Position numbers and translations under genes: made by a program. This document shows positions 17,000-25,832 of a DNA stretch of 64,000 nucleotides, piece by piece. Source of the stretch: CAWDDA01 sp963813345 (lineage in GTDB: Bacteria > Acidobacteriota > Blastocatellia > RBC074); contig CAWEYR010000030.1 in NCBI GenBank assembly GCA_963813345.1, positions 186,001 through 250,000 on the forward strand, in the 5' to 3' direction. Numbering within the stretch: position 1 is the stretch's first letter; every line of letters begins with the position of its first letter. The notes beneath the pieces were generated by a model. That model was not told the DNA's origin. It saw only the letters and a program-made list of their open reading frames with translations, and did no database searches.

Positions 17000-18460
17000 A
17001 TGGATAGTTCCACGCGCGTGCTCATTCAGAAGTGGGCAATCGTACTTGCCTCGGGTCTCTTTGTCTTCCTGTTGCCTGTTCCAAGTGGCATAACGCGCCA
17101 ATCGTGGGGTCTGCTCGCAATCTTCATCGCGACAATTGTCGGAACGATTCTAAGGCCGGTGCCGAGTGGAGCCATGGTGCTGTTGGGAATCACCGCGGTC
17201 ATCCTCGCGCGCGTGATGCCCGTAGATCCGGCAAGGATTGGTACTGGCAGCATCGAGACTGCGAGAATCAAGCAGGCGCTTGGCGGTTACGCGGATCCGG
17301 TAGTCTGGCTGGTGCTGGCGGCGTTCTTCATTTCGAGAGGAATGATCAAGACCGGACTTGGACGCCGAATCGCCTACCTCTTCATTCGCACAATCGGACA
17401 TAAGACCCTGGGCCTTGGTTACGCTCTCGTTGGGACAGACGTTGTACTGGCGACGATCATTCCATCGAATGGAGCACGATCAGGCGGAATCATTTTTCCG
17501 ATAGCAAAGAGCATTGCAGAAGCATATGACTCAAAGCCGGGACCAACAGCCGCGAGGCTCGGCGCATTCCTCATGGCTTTTCTCTACCAGTGCGAAGTGA
17601 TCATCTGCGCGATGTTTTTGACCGGTCAGGCGGGTAACCTTCTGATTCAGCGGTTCGCATATCAGGCGGCAGGGATTGATATGAGCTACACGCGCTGGAT
17701 GGCCGGAGGAATTGTGCCGGGCCTGGTCGCGCTCGCTATTGTACCGGTGATTCTCTATCGCATCTTTCCTCCCGAGGTGCGATCGACGCCACGCGCATCT
17801 GAAATTGCGCAGGCAGAGCTCGATCGCATGGGGCCGATGAAGCGGCAGGAGAAGGTAATGCTGCTCGTCTTCGCGCTTGTGGCTTCGTTGTGGACGACTA
17901 CCAGACTGCATGGAATCGACTATGCCGCTGTTGCGATGTTCGGCGTCTGCGTTCTTCTTCTGAACGGTGCCATCGACTGGGAAGATATACTCGCAGAGCG
18001 CGCTGCCTGGGACGTCTTCATCTGGTATGGAGGGATGGTGCGGCTCGCTGAGGCTCTTGGCGAATCGGGAATCACAAAGCGCTTTGCAGAGAGCGCTTCG
18101 AATTTCACGACCGGCTGGCAGTGGTGGGCAGCATTGGCCGTACTGGCGCTCATCTACTTTTATGCTCACTATGCGTTCGCGAGCATCTCTGCGCACGCAC
18201 TGGCTATGTATACACCGTTCCTGCTGGTGATAGTTGCGGCTGGTGCGCCTGCAGGACTTGCAGTTCCTTTGCTCGCCTATATTTCGAATCTCTCGGCGGG
18301 TCTGACACACTATGGGACCACGCCCGGCCCGATCTATTTCGGCGCCGGATACGTTTCCCAGCAGGTATGGTGGAAGCTTGGTTTCATCGCTTCTATACCA
18401 AACATTCTTATTTGGACTATTGTGGGCCTTGTTTGGTGGAAGGTGATCGGGTTCTGGTAG
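17000..18460 (+). CDS. DASS-family (SLC13/CitT-like) anion transporter
   Basis: 486-residue inner-membrane carrier of dicarboxylates or related anions. The duplicated architecture is visible: first half with IIPSNGARSGGIIFPIAK, second half with YAHYAFASISAHALAM, matching the paired SNT-type motifs of CitT/DIT1-like 2-oxoglutarate/malate translocators, although the canonical Thr after Asn is replaced. Around a dozen hydrophobic segments are present. It is followed 65 bases later by nuoC; respiratory substrate import is a tempting but unproven link. Confidence 0.88.
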   Translation: MDSSTRVLIQKWAIVLASGLFVFLLPVPSGITRQSWGLLAIFIATIVGTILRPVPSGAMVLLGITAVILARVMPVDPARIGTGSIETARIKQALGGYADPVVWLVLAAFFISRGMIKTGLGRRIAYLFIRTIGHKTLGLGYALVGTDVVLATIIPSNGARSGGIIFPIAKSIAEAYDSKPGPTAARLGAFLMAFLYQCEVIICAMFLTGQAGNLLIQRFAYQAAGIDMSYTRWMAGGIVPGLVALAIVPVILYRIFPPEVRSTPRASEIAQAELDRMGPMKRQEKVMLLVFALVASLWTTTRLHGIDYAAVAMFGVCVLLLNGAIDWEDILAERAAWDVFIWYGGMVRLAEALGESGITKRFAESASNFTTGWQWWAALAVLALIYFYAHYAFASISAHALAMYTPFLLVIVAAGAPAGLAVPLLAYISNLSAGLTHYGTTPGPIYFGAGYVSQQVWWKLGFIASIPNILIWTIVGLVWWKVIGFW

Positions 18461-18525
18461 GGATCTTCAGTCGTTCCAGAGAAGCTTGCTTTCTCAATCG
18501 TCTGGTCGCTAGTCTATAGCTTGAT

Positions 18526-19071
18526 ATGTTCATCGACGCTCTCGAGACGCGTTTCCCGGGCGCGATTGAAAAGGCTGATGATTCTTTCGGCCTGCAAACC
18601 ATCCGCGTCGTAAGTGACCAAAGCCGCGCGGTTCTCGAACACCTGCGCGATGACGCGGAATCCAAATTCGATTTTCTTACTGATCTTACAGTCGTTCACT
18701 ACCCGGAGAGAGAGCAGGCCTTCGAAGTCGTCTATCATCTCTATTCGTATCCGCGCCATGAACGGCTTCGCGTGAAGGTGAGCATTGGTGATGGCGAGAC
18801 TGTAAAAAGCGTGACGGACCTCTGGGCGACGGCCAACTGGATGGAGCGCGAAGCGTTCGATCTCTTTGGAGTGAGGTTTGACGGACATCCCGATCTTCGC
18901 CGGATTCTGTTACCGAGCGACTGGGAGGGCCATCCACTTAGAAAAGAGCATTACCTCGAATATCAGGAGAACGACTGGGTGCGCAAACATCTGGTGATTC
19001 GCGAGGTTCATCCGGAGACGGACCAGACAGGTAAATTTGAATTGACTGATTTCGTGAAGGCGAATCGGTGA
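18526..19071 (+). CDS. nuoC: NADH-quinone oxidoreductase subunit C
   Basis: Peripheral-arm subunit of complex I (30 kDa family), 181 residues. Seen: FDFLTDLTVVHYPER, FEVVYHLYSYPRHERLRVK, the signature WMEREAFDLFGVRFDGHPDLRRILLP split over residues 103-129, and HPLRKEHYLEY. It opens the partial nuo operon; nuoA and nuoB are not in front of it. A TATAGC element at about 18515 lies very close to the ATG, so the operon promoter may be just upstream. Confidence 0.95.
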   Translation: MFIDALETRFPGAIEKADDSFGLQTIRVVSDQSRAVLEHLRDDAESKFDFLTDLTVVHYPEREQAFEVVYHLYSYPRHERLRVKVSIGDGETVKSVTDLWATANWMEREAFDLFGVRFDGHPDLRRILLPSDWEGHPLRKEHYLEYQENDWVRKHLVIREVHPETDQTGKFELTDFVKANR

Positions 19072-19089
19072 TGCAGCGATGAGCATGGA

Positions 19090-19134
19090 GTACGTTCAGA
19101 ATCGAAGATTCCGCCTGAAGGCGGTACAACGTAC
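19090..19134. repeat. Family B palindrome inside the nuo operon
   Basis: TACGTTCAGAATCGAAGATTCCGCCT pairs imperfectly with GGCGGTACAACGTAC. The element fills most of the nuoC-nuoD gap and ends before the AAGGGGCAC that precedes the nuoD GTG. Confidence 0.8.
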
Positions 19135-19156
19135 AGAGGCCTGAAACAAGGGGCAC

Positions 19157-20257
19157 GTGGTCGAGGATCTGACTGAGATGACCCTCAACATGGGGCCTCA
19201 GCATCCGTCGACGCATGGCGTGCTTCGAGTGATTCTCAAACTTGACGGAGAGACGGTAACGGATCTCGACTGCGATATCGGATACCTGCACAGAGGCGTT
19301 GAAAAGATCTGTGAGAATCGCACTTATTCGATGATCACACCCTATTGGGATCGCACAGATTATGTTGCTGCGATGGGTGGAACACTCTGCTATGTGCTCA
19401 CCGTCGAGAAGCTGATGCAGGTCGAAGTTCCTGAAAGAGCGCAATACATCCGCGTTATTCTCGCAGAGCTCAATCGTCTGTGCTCGCATCTGCTCTGGCT
19501 CGGCACACACGCGATCGACATCGGTGCGGTCACCGTTTTTCTCTACTGTTTTCGCGAGCGTGAACAGATTCTCAAGATCGTCGAGAACATGGTTGGCGCG
19601 CGACTGACATGCCACGCATTCAGGCTCGGTGGAATGGAGTGGGATGTCTATCCCGAGCTTGGTTCGGAGCTGCGAGAATTTCTGGATGTCTTTCCGAAAC
19701 GCGTCAGCGAATATGAGCAGCTCTTGAGTGAGAATCGCATCTGGCTTTCGAGAACTGTGGGAGTCGGAGTGATCGACGAGAAAGATGCAAAGAACATCGG
19801 ATTAACAGGTCCGGTGCTTCGCGGCTCGAACGTCAAGTGGGATATTCGGAAAGCGTTTCCATATTCGTCATACGACAAATTCGATTTTGATGTACCCGCA
19901 GGACTGCACGGTGACACTTACGACCGGTACCTGGTTCGTCTCGAGGAAATGCGCCAGTCACAACGGATTATCACACAGGCGCTCGAAGGTCTTCCCGAAG
20001 GACCGATAATGGCGAAGATGCCGAAAGTCATCAAGCCGCCTGCCGGTGAAGTCTATATGTCAGTTGAAAGTCCCAAGGGCGAGATTGGCATGTATCTTGT
20101 CAGCGACGGATCAACGCGACCCTACCGGTTGCGATGCCGACCGCCTTGTTTTGTCAATCTGCAGGCGTTGCGTCAGATGTCGATTGGGCATCTGGTTGCC
20201 GACGTCTGCGCAATAATTGGAAGCATCGATATCGTCCTCGGTGAGGTCGATCGTTAG
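19157..20257 (+). CDS. nuoD: NADH-quinone oxidoreductase subunit D
   Basis: 49 kDa subunit that forms part of the quinone site, 366 residues. Start is GTG 19157 (VEDLTEMTLNMGPQHPSTHG) after AAGGGGCAC. The diagnostic MGPQHPSTHGVLRV, IGYLHRGVEKICENRTYSM, RLCSHLLWLGTHAIDIGA, LRGSNVKWDIRKAFPYSSYD and the end IVLGEVDR are all present. The quinone-site His and Tyr equivalents (HPSTHG; ENRTY) are intact. Confidence 0.96.
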   Translation: MVEDLTEMTLNMGPQHPSTHGVLRVILKLDGETVTDLDCDIGYLHRGVEKICENRTYSMITPYWDRTDYVAAMGGTLCYVLTVEKLMQVEVPERAQYIRVILAELNRLCSHLLWLGTHAIDIGAVTVFLYCFREREQILKIVENMVGARLTCHAFRLGGMEWDVYPELGSELREFLDVFPKRVSEYEQLLSENRIWLSRTVGVGVIDEKDAKNIGLTGPVLRGSNVKWDIRKAFPYSSYDKFDFDVPAGLHGDTYDRYLVRLEEMRQSQRIITQALEGLPEGPIMAKMPKVIKPPAGEVYMSVESPKGEIGMYLVSDGSTRPYRLRCRPPCFVNLQALRQMSIGHLVADVCAIIGSIDIVLGEVDR

Positions 20258-20268
20258 GTAACTCGGGA

Positions 20269-20811
20269 ATGAGAGAAAGAGAGAGGGTTTCGGATTTGAG
20301 CAGTAAAACAGCAAGCGGAGTAGCGAAAGCGCGCGAAGCCGAAAAGTTGATTCGGACCATCGTGCTCGAGGCACGCCCCATGACGCGAGAATCGTTTCGG
20401 CCATATGGCGAGATGATCAGCGAGCGGGGGCAGGTCGAAATTAATATCGATGGCGGCTGTCCGTGCGTTTTTGTGCAGACAGTTGAGAGGCGGAAGATGA
20501 GTTTCGATTTTCTCGGCAGGCACGTTCGAACCGAGCAGGTCTTTTCGCCGCTCGGAGGGGCGAAATCGGTGATCGCTGTCGCGCCGCCGGCCCGCGATGG
20601 CAAGATCGATATCAAACGGCTTGCGGCCTTCACGCTCGATGGAGAGGCAGCGTACAAGCTGCATCGCGGGACGTGGCACACAAGTGCCTTTCCGATCGAC
20701 GAACGCGCGACTTTCCTGGTGCTCGAGCGCGAAGGAACGCTTGAAGACGATTATGAGCTGCGCGATCTCAAGACAGTTCACGGAGTAGTCGTGGAGATTC
20801 AGGTCGAGTAG
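20269..20811 (+). CDS. Ureidoglycolate lyase (AllA)-like protein within the nuo operon
   Basis: 180 residues, AllA/ureidoglycolate hydrolase superfamily (cupin-like). Seen: SFRPYGEMISERG near residue 45, a beta-rich body, VFSPLGGAKSVIAVAPP and the family pattern HRGTWHTSAFPID, corresponding to the active-site W-H segment. In the family the enzyme releases glyoxylate from ureidoglycolate, but no other purine-catabolic gene is here, so another carboxylate may be bound. The gene is 11 bases after nuoD and 6 bases before nuoH and must be co-transcribed with them. TTG 20296 after GAGAGAGAGG is an alternative start. Confidence 0.8.
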   Translation: MRERERVSDLSSKTASGVAKAREAEKLIRTIVLEARPMTRESFRPYGEMISERGQVEINIDGGCPCVFVQTVERRKMSFDFLGRHVRTEQVFSPLGGAKSVIAVAPPARDGKIDIKRLAAFTLDGEAAYKLHRGTWHTSAFPIDERATFLVLEREGTLEDDYELRDLKTVHGVVVEIQVE

Positions 20812-20817
20812 GGGGAA

Positions 20818-22185
20818 ATGTCCGAGGTCTTCGCCTTCGCTTCGGCTCCAGACTGGTTCTTTGATCTCGTGACGCGGGTTGTTGCGATCGACCGAACTAT
20901 TGTCGATTTCGCCCTTTGGCCCCTCGTACAGATCGCCATCACGCTCTTTATCGTTGCAACGCTGGTTGCCTATCTCGTCTATATCGAACGAAAAATCAGT
21001 GCGTTCATTCAAGCGCGTCTCGGACCGATGCGAGTCGGTCCGTGGGGATTGCTTCAGCCTCTTGCGGATCTGGTCAAGCTGATCTCGAAAGAGGACATCA
21101 TTCCTGACAAGGCTGATCGCACAATATTTCCGGTGGCACCGATGATTTCGGTGATTGCAGGATTCACCTGTCTCGCAGTCATGCCGTTTGGTCCGTCGTG
21201 GCTGCATATTTCCGACGTCAACATCGGCCTGCTTTTCGTTTTTGCGTTCTCGTCGCTTGGAGTTCTTGGAATCATCATGGCCGGATGGTCATCGAACTCT
21301 AAATACCCGTTGCTCGGTGGACTCCGTTCATCAGCGCAGATGGTGAGCTATGAAGTTGGACTGGGACTCGCAATCGTCGGTGGACTCATATTTACCGGAA
21401 CGCTTTCGATGGTGGGCATCATCAACGGGCAGATCGAATCAGGCGTTTGGAATGTTCTCTACCAGCCTCTCGGCTTTTTTATCTTTCTGGTGTGCGGGCT
21501 GGCTGAAACAAACCGGACTCCCTTTGACCTTCCTGAGGGAGAATCAGAGATCGTCGGAGGCTTTCATACCGAGTACAGTGGGTTTCGCTGGTCACTCTTC
21601 TTTCTTTCAGAGTACACCGCCGTCGTGATTGTGTCGTGCGTCGCTGTGACCCTCTATCTGGGGGGCTGGCACGTTCCGTTCGTTACGGGCCGCATCGATC
21701 GCGAGGCGATGCCGGCGCTTTACGCTGTCGTTGGATTGACAGGGTTCATGGCAAAGGTACTGGTGTTGATTTATGGCTTTATGTGGTTCCGCTGGACATT
21801 TCCCCGCTATCGCTATGACCAGTTGATGGACCTCGGTTGGAAGTGGCTGACACCTGCCGCGCTCGTGAATATCGTATTGACCGGTATCGTTTATGTGCTG
21901 CTCAAGCACGGATTCAAGCTGCCGTTTGCAGGACCTGACGCCGCGTTCATTGGTCCGTCAACAATGAGCTCAAAGCTGACAATGACAGGTGTCATGTTCC
22001 TTGTTGCGACACCGATCGCACTGGCTTTGGTTGCTTTTATCAATCGAGGCACAGCGGACTGGGAGATCGCCGATCAAAGGCAGAGACAGATCGAAGCCCG
22101 CGCTCATCGAAGGGCCCGAATGACTTCAGGGAGTGTGGGGACTGGGGCGACTGCTGAGACAGCTGAGACTGCGGAGACGCCATGA
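20818..22185 (+). CDS. nuoH: NADH-quinone oxidoreductase subunit H
   Basis: Membrane subunit next to the quinone cavity, 455 residues from ATG 20818 behind GGGGGAA. Seen: YIERKISAFIQARLGPMRVG, GLLQPLADLVKLISKEDI, LRSSAQMVSYEVGLGLAI and AETNRTPFDLPEGESEIVGG. It is longer than the usual subunit because of an insertion between the late helices and a low-complexity C-terminus (ATAETAETAETP). The final codons overlap the nuoI start by ATGA, so translation is coupled. Confidence 0.95.
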   Translation: MSEVFAFASAPDWFFDLVTRVVAIDRTIVDFALWPLVQIAITLFIVATLVAYLVYIERKISAFIQARLGPMRVGPWGLLQPLADLVKLISKEDIIPDKADRTIFPVAPMISVIAGFTCLAVMPFGPSWLHISDVNIGLLFVFAFSSLGVLGIIMAGWSSNSKYPLLGGLRSSAQMVSYEVGLGLAIVGGLIFTGTLSMVGIINGQIESGVWNVLYQPLGFFIFLVCGLAETNRTPFDLPEGESEIVGGFHTEYSGFRWSLFFLSEYTAVVIVSCVAVTLYLGGWHVPFVTGRIDREAMPALYAVVGLTGFMAKVLVLIYGFMWFRWTFPRYRYDQLMDLGWKWLTPAALVNIVLTGIVYVLLKHGFKLPFAGPDAAFIGPSTMSSKLTMTGVMFLVATPIALALVAFINRGTADWEIADQRQRQIEARAHRRARMTSGSVGTGATAETAETAETP

Positions 22186-22664
22186 AGTTCACAAAAGCGC
22201 TTTCAAGATACTTTCTTGTAGACCTGCTCAAGGGGCTTCGCGTTACGTTCAAGCAGCAGGCCCCACAGGAGATCGTGACCGAGCAGTATCCGAAGGTACG
22301 GCCAGTCGTTGGAGAGAGATTCCGTGGCGCGCCGCGTCTCAACCTGGATCCTGACACTGGCGAGTCGCTGTGCATTGCGTGCAACCTGTGCGCGGTCGCC
22401 TGTCCCGAGAACTGTATCGAGGTCGGTACGGAGAATCGCGAAGTGACTGCTTCGGGACGGGCGGCACAGAAGCGCAAGGTGTTGACGACATTTATCTTTG
22501 ATACGTCGCGTTGTCTGTTCTGTAATCTCTGCGCCGAGGCGTGCCCTACGTACTGCCTCGAGCTAACACAGGATTTCGAGCTCGCATCCTACACTCGTAA
22601 GGACTTCATCTGGGATCGTGAAATGCTCGAGCACGGTCGCGAAATCAGAAAGTACAAACGCTAA
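22182..22664 (+). CDS. nuoI: NADH-quinone oxidoreductase subunit I
   Basis: 160-residue subunit with two [4Fe-4S] clusters (N6a/N6b). Cys 64, 67, 70 and 74 lie in CIACNLCAVACPENC and Cys 111, 114, 117 and 121 in CLFCNLCAEACPTYC, all ligands present. It links electron flow from the peripheral arm to the quinone site. It overlaps nuoH by four bases. Confidence 0.96.
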   Translation: MKFTKALSRYFLVDLLKGLRVTFKQQAPQEIVTEQYPKVRPVVGERFRGAPRLNLDPDTGESLCIACNLCAVACPENCIEVGTENREVTASGRAAQKRKVLTTFIFDTSRCLFCNLCAEACPTYCLELTQDFELASYTRKDFIWDREMLEHGREIRKYKR

Positions 22665-22669
22665 CGGCT

Positions 22670-23284
22670 ATGGCACTCACGGGAGCAGCAGCCTGGTTCT
22701 TCTGGGCGCTCGCGCTGATCGTACTGATCGGGGGGCTCTTTACAGTACTCTCGCGATCAGCCGTGCACAGCGCCGTGTGTCTCATGATGACACTGATAGC
22801 GACCGCCGGACTTTTTCTGTTGCTGAATGCTGAATTTGTGATGGGCGTCCAGATCCTTGTGTATGTCGGCGGTGTAGTCGTCTTGTTTCTGTTTGTGATC
22901 ATGCTGGTCAACGTCCGCGAAGAGCGGTTGGACAGCGCGCGGCTTTTCAGCAGACAGTGGGTGATGGCAGTCATCTGCTCGGGTTTGCTTGCAGTCACGA
23001 TGTGGTTTGGGATCAGGCTTTCGGATCCGTATCACAACTTGCGACCAGAGCAGGAAACGCGACTGCCGGTCGAAACGCACTCGAATCCTCAGGGAGCTAC
23101 GCCGGTATCGAGGAATGCCGAGAACGTGTCGTGGGCGCTCTACACGCAGGCCGCACTTCCGTTTGAGATAGCTTCTGTGCTTCTGCTGGTGGCAATTCTC
23201 GGTTCGGTACTTCTGGCGCGAACTCCAAGGCAGGAGCGGGAGGAACAGGAGACGAAGTTGGGCGCGAGCGAGGAGGATGCGTGA
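22670..23284 (+). CDS. nuoJ: NADH-quinone oxidoreductase subunit J
   Basis: 204-residue membrane subunit. Seen: SRSAVHSAVCLMMTLIATAG, LNAEFVMGVQILVYVGGVVV (the conserved TM3 with pi-bulge region) and FVIMLVNVREE. A soluble loop separates the last helix. The C-terminus is polar and ends in the TGATG overlap with nuoK. Confidence 0.94.
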   Translation: MALTGAAAWFFWALALIVLIGGLFTVLSRSAVHSAVCLMMTLIATAGLFLLLNAEFVMGVQILVYVGGVVVLFLFVIMLVNVREERLDSARLFSRQWVMAVICSGLLAVTMWFGIRLSDPYHNLRPEQETRLPVETHSNPQGATPVSRNAENVSWALYTQAALPFEIASVLLLVAILGSVLLARTPRQEREEQETKLGASEEDA

Positions 23285-23646
23285 TGGAGGGGGCTGATAC
23301 CTACCTGTGGGGCATTCTTGATGTTTCAACTACAACTACGAAGTTTCTGATACTTAGCGCTCTCTTGTTTGTGATCGGTGTAGGCGGAGTTCTCGCTCGC
23401 CGGAACATCATCATTATCTTCATGTCGATCGAGTTGATTCTGAACGCGGTCAACATTAACTTCATCGCTTTCACTCGACACTGGCAGGCCGTCGGCCGGA
23501 TTAACGAACATACCGGCGAGCTCTTCACGATCTTCGTGATCACCGTGGCCGCGGCCGAGGCAGCAATCGGTCTCGGGATTGTGATCTCACTCTACAGAAA
23601 CCGCGAGACAGTCGCCGTTGATGAGATCGATCTTTTGAAATGGTAG
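23284..23646 (+). CDS. nuoK: NADH-quinone oxidoreductase subunit K
   Basis: About 120 residues, three helices, homologous to MrpC. Start is ATG 23284 overlapping the nuoJ stop; GTG 23281 directly before it is an alternative. Seen: VGGVLARRNIIIIFMSIELILNAVN with the membrane Glu, and FVITVAAAEAAIGLGIVI with the second conserved Glu, both part of the proton path. Confidence 0.95.
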   Translation: MEGADTYLWGILDVSTTTTKFLILSALLFVIGVGGVLARRNIIIIFMSIELILNAVNINFIAFTRHWQAVGRINEHTGELFTIFVITVAAAEAAIGLGIVISLYRNRETVAVDEIDLLKW

Positions 23647-23737
23647 GTATGTTGTACCGCCTGTCAGGCGCGAAGCTGCAGACGTTGCGAATCGTAACGC
23701 CCTGAAGATTCCGCGCTAAAGGCGGTACAACATACCT
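23645..23737. repeat. Family B palindrome between nuoK and nuoL
   Basis: Perfect 17-base outer arms, AGGTATGTTGTACCGCC at 23645-23661 and its complement at 23721-23737. The 59-base interior holds a CTGTCAGGCG and CGCCCTGAAGATTCCGC pair. It is a gap in an otherwise tight operon and could act on message stability or processing. Confidence 0.88.
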
Positions 23738-23745
23738 AAGAAATC

Positions 23746-25814
23746 ATGCTCAAGCTCTTATTCCTGGTTCCGCTGCTTCCGCTCCTGGGAGCGATTCTCA
23801 ATGGAGTGTTCGGGCGGATCCTCAAATTCAGTGAGCGCACAGTAGCGAATATTGCCTGCGCAGCGACGGGGCTCTCGGCGCTGATAGCTCTCGGCGTTAT
23901 CTGGGAATACGCTCGCAATCTCGCCCCGGCTATCTACAAAGATTCGGTCTTCGCTTTTACGTGGTTTGATGGTGGGCTCGCGCGAACGATCACCGGGGAA
24001 GTGCATGATTTCCGTGTCATGTGGGTATATCAGCTTGATCCGCTTGCCGCGGTGATGATGTTCATCGTCACGTTTGTCGGGTTCCTGATACACGTTTTCG
24101 CAGTCGGGTACATGTCAGGTGAAGGGCGGATATTACCGCTTCTTCGCTTATCTCAACCTGTTCATGTTCATGATGCTGGTGCTGGTGCTTGGCTCGAACT
24201 TTGTGATGATGTTTGTAGGATGGGAAGGTGTTGGGCTCTGCTCCTATCTTCTGATTGGTTTCTATTTCGATCGCGATGAAGCGGCGCGCGCCTCGAAGAA
24301 GGCATTCATCACGAATCGAATCGGCGATATGGGTTTCATGCTCGGCGTTTTCGGAGTCTTCGCGCTCTTTGGCACGCTCGACTTCAAGGAATTGAGCGAG
24401 CTATTTCAGAGTGGGGGAGCAGCGCGTTACGTCGAAAGTCTTGGCCAATGGGGAGTCATGAGCTGGATCGCATTCGGACTCTTTATCGGCGCCACCGGCA
24501 AGTCTGCGCAGATTCCGCTTTTCGTGTGGCTTCCGGATGCGATGGCTGGACCGACACCGGTCTCCGCTCTGATTCACGCGGCGACTATGGTGACCGCGGG
24601 AGTGTATCTCCTCGCCCGCGTTAACTACATCTTCTCGGCTGCGCCTTCAGTCATGGCAGTGATCGCGGTGATCGGAGCACTCACGGCGTTGCTCGGAGCG
24701 ACCATCGGGCTGACTCAAAACGATATCAAGAAGGTGCTCGCGTATTCGACGATATCGCAGCTTGGATTCATGTTTCTGGCGTGTGGAGTTGGTGCCTTCA
24801 TTGCCGCAATCTTTCACGTCTTCACGCACGCATTTTTCAAAGCTCAGCTCTTTCTTGGCAGCGGATCGGTGATTCACGCGCTTCATCACGAGCAGGACAT
24901 GACAAAGATGGGAGGTTTGAAGGAGTATCTGCCGAAGACCTACTGGACAATGGTTGCCGCATGGCTTGCGATCTGCGGGGTCATTCCCTTTGCGGGGTTC
25001 TTTTCCAAGGATGAGATTCTTCTTCAAACCTGGCTCAACTCAAAAGCCTTATACGGAATCGCGCTCTTCTCGGCTTTCTGCACCGCTTTCTACATGACCA
25101 GACTGATGGCGCTGACGTTCTGGACCAAACGGCCTCACACACAATCCGGACATGTCACGAAAACGCCTATCGAGTCTCCACCCGTAATGTTGATTCCTCT
25201 TGTGATCCTTGCGGCGCTCTCGCTCGTCGGTGGGTTGATAGGGATACCCGCACGCGCTTGGCGGTCATAACTATTTTGCGGAATGGTTACAGCCCGTGCT
25301 GATCAAGGTCGGTCAGGCTGGTGCGATTCACGAAGCCGCCTCTCCAGGGCTTGAGATCGGGCTGATGGGTGCATCGCTTGCGGCAGCGGTTGCGGGAATC
25401 TTCCTTGCACGCTGGATCTATCTTAGGAGTCCCGGGGTCGCAGATGCGGCTGCCGAAGTGGCGGGTGGTGTGCCTTACCGGTTGAGCCTGAACAAGTACT
25501 ATGTTGACGAAGTGTACTCAGCGTTTCCAATTGGTACCACGTTGAGACTGTCAGACGTATTGATGCGCGTCGATGCGCGCGGCGTCGATGGCCTTCCGAA
25601 CGGATCGGCACGCGCGACACAGATTGTGAGTCTGGTTTCGATGTGGTTTGACAAGTATGTAGTCGACCTTCTTGTCAATCTCCAGGGATGGATAGTCCGC
25701 GCCGGTTCTGTTGTGCTGCGGAGCGTTCAGACAGGCTTTGTTCAGAACTATGCGCTTCTCATGGTACTCGGTCTGATCGCGTTTTTTGCGGTATATCTGA
25801 TAACGGCCAGATGA
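23746..25814 (+). CDS. nuoL: NADH-quinone oxidoreductase subunit L, two frameshifts
   Basis: Largest antiporter-like subunit of the complex I membrane arm, about 690 residues when rejoined. It starts at ATG 23746 (MLKLLFLVPLLPLLGAILNG), shifts +1 near 24127 at GAAGGGCGGATA (VGYMSGEG, then GYYRFFAYLNLFMF), and shifts +1 again near 25253 at ATACCCGCACGC (GGLIGIP, then HALGGHNYFAEWLQP). Each break reads well if one base of a G or C run is removed. Core motifs are intact: GWEGVGLCSYLLIGFY, WLPDAMAGPTPVSALIHAATMVTAGVYLL, NDIKKVLAYSTISQLGFM and FTHAFFKAQLFLGSGSVIH. The long lateral helix region lies in the last segment. Confidence 0.92.
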
Positions 25815-25832
25815 CGAACAGATAATCAAAAG

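Noticed and set aside
17531..18310. Minus-strand open frame opposite the DASS carrier
   Set aside because: Same reason: low-quality protein sequence opposite a clear transporter gene.
20254..21207. Minus-strand open frame of over 300 codons across the AllA-like gene and nuoH
   Set aside because: Its composition is rich in Arg/His/Cys without any pattern, and it lies opposite two clear genes.
23645..23737. Intrinsic terminator in the nuo operon
   Set aside because: There is a strong hairpin but no T-run, and the same element recurs at unrelated places as a dispersed repeat.
25255..25814. Separate small gene after a shortened nuoL
   Set aside because: The sequence is the normal C-terminal part of NuoL in the +1 frame; a joined reading is complete.
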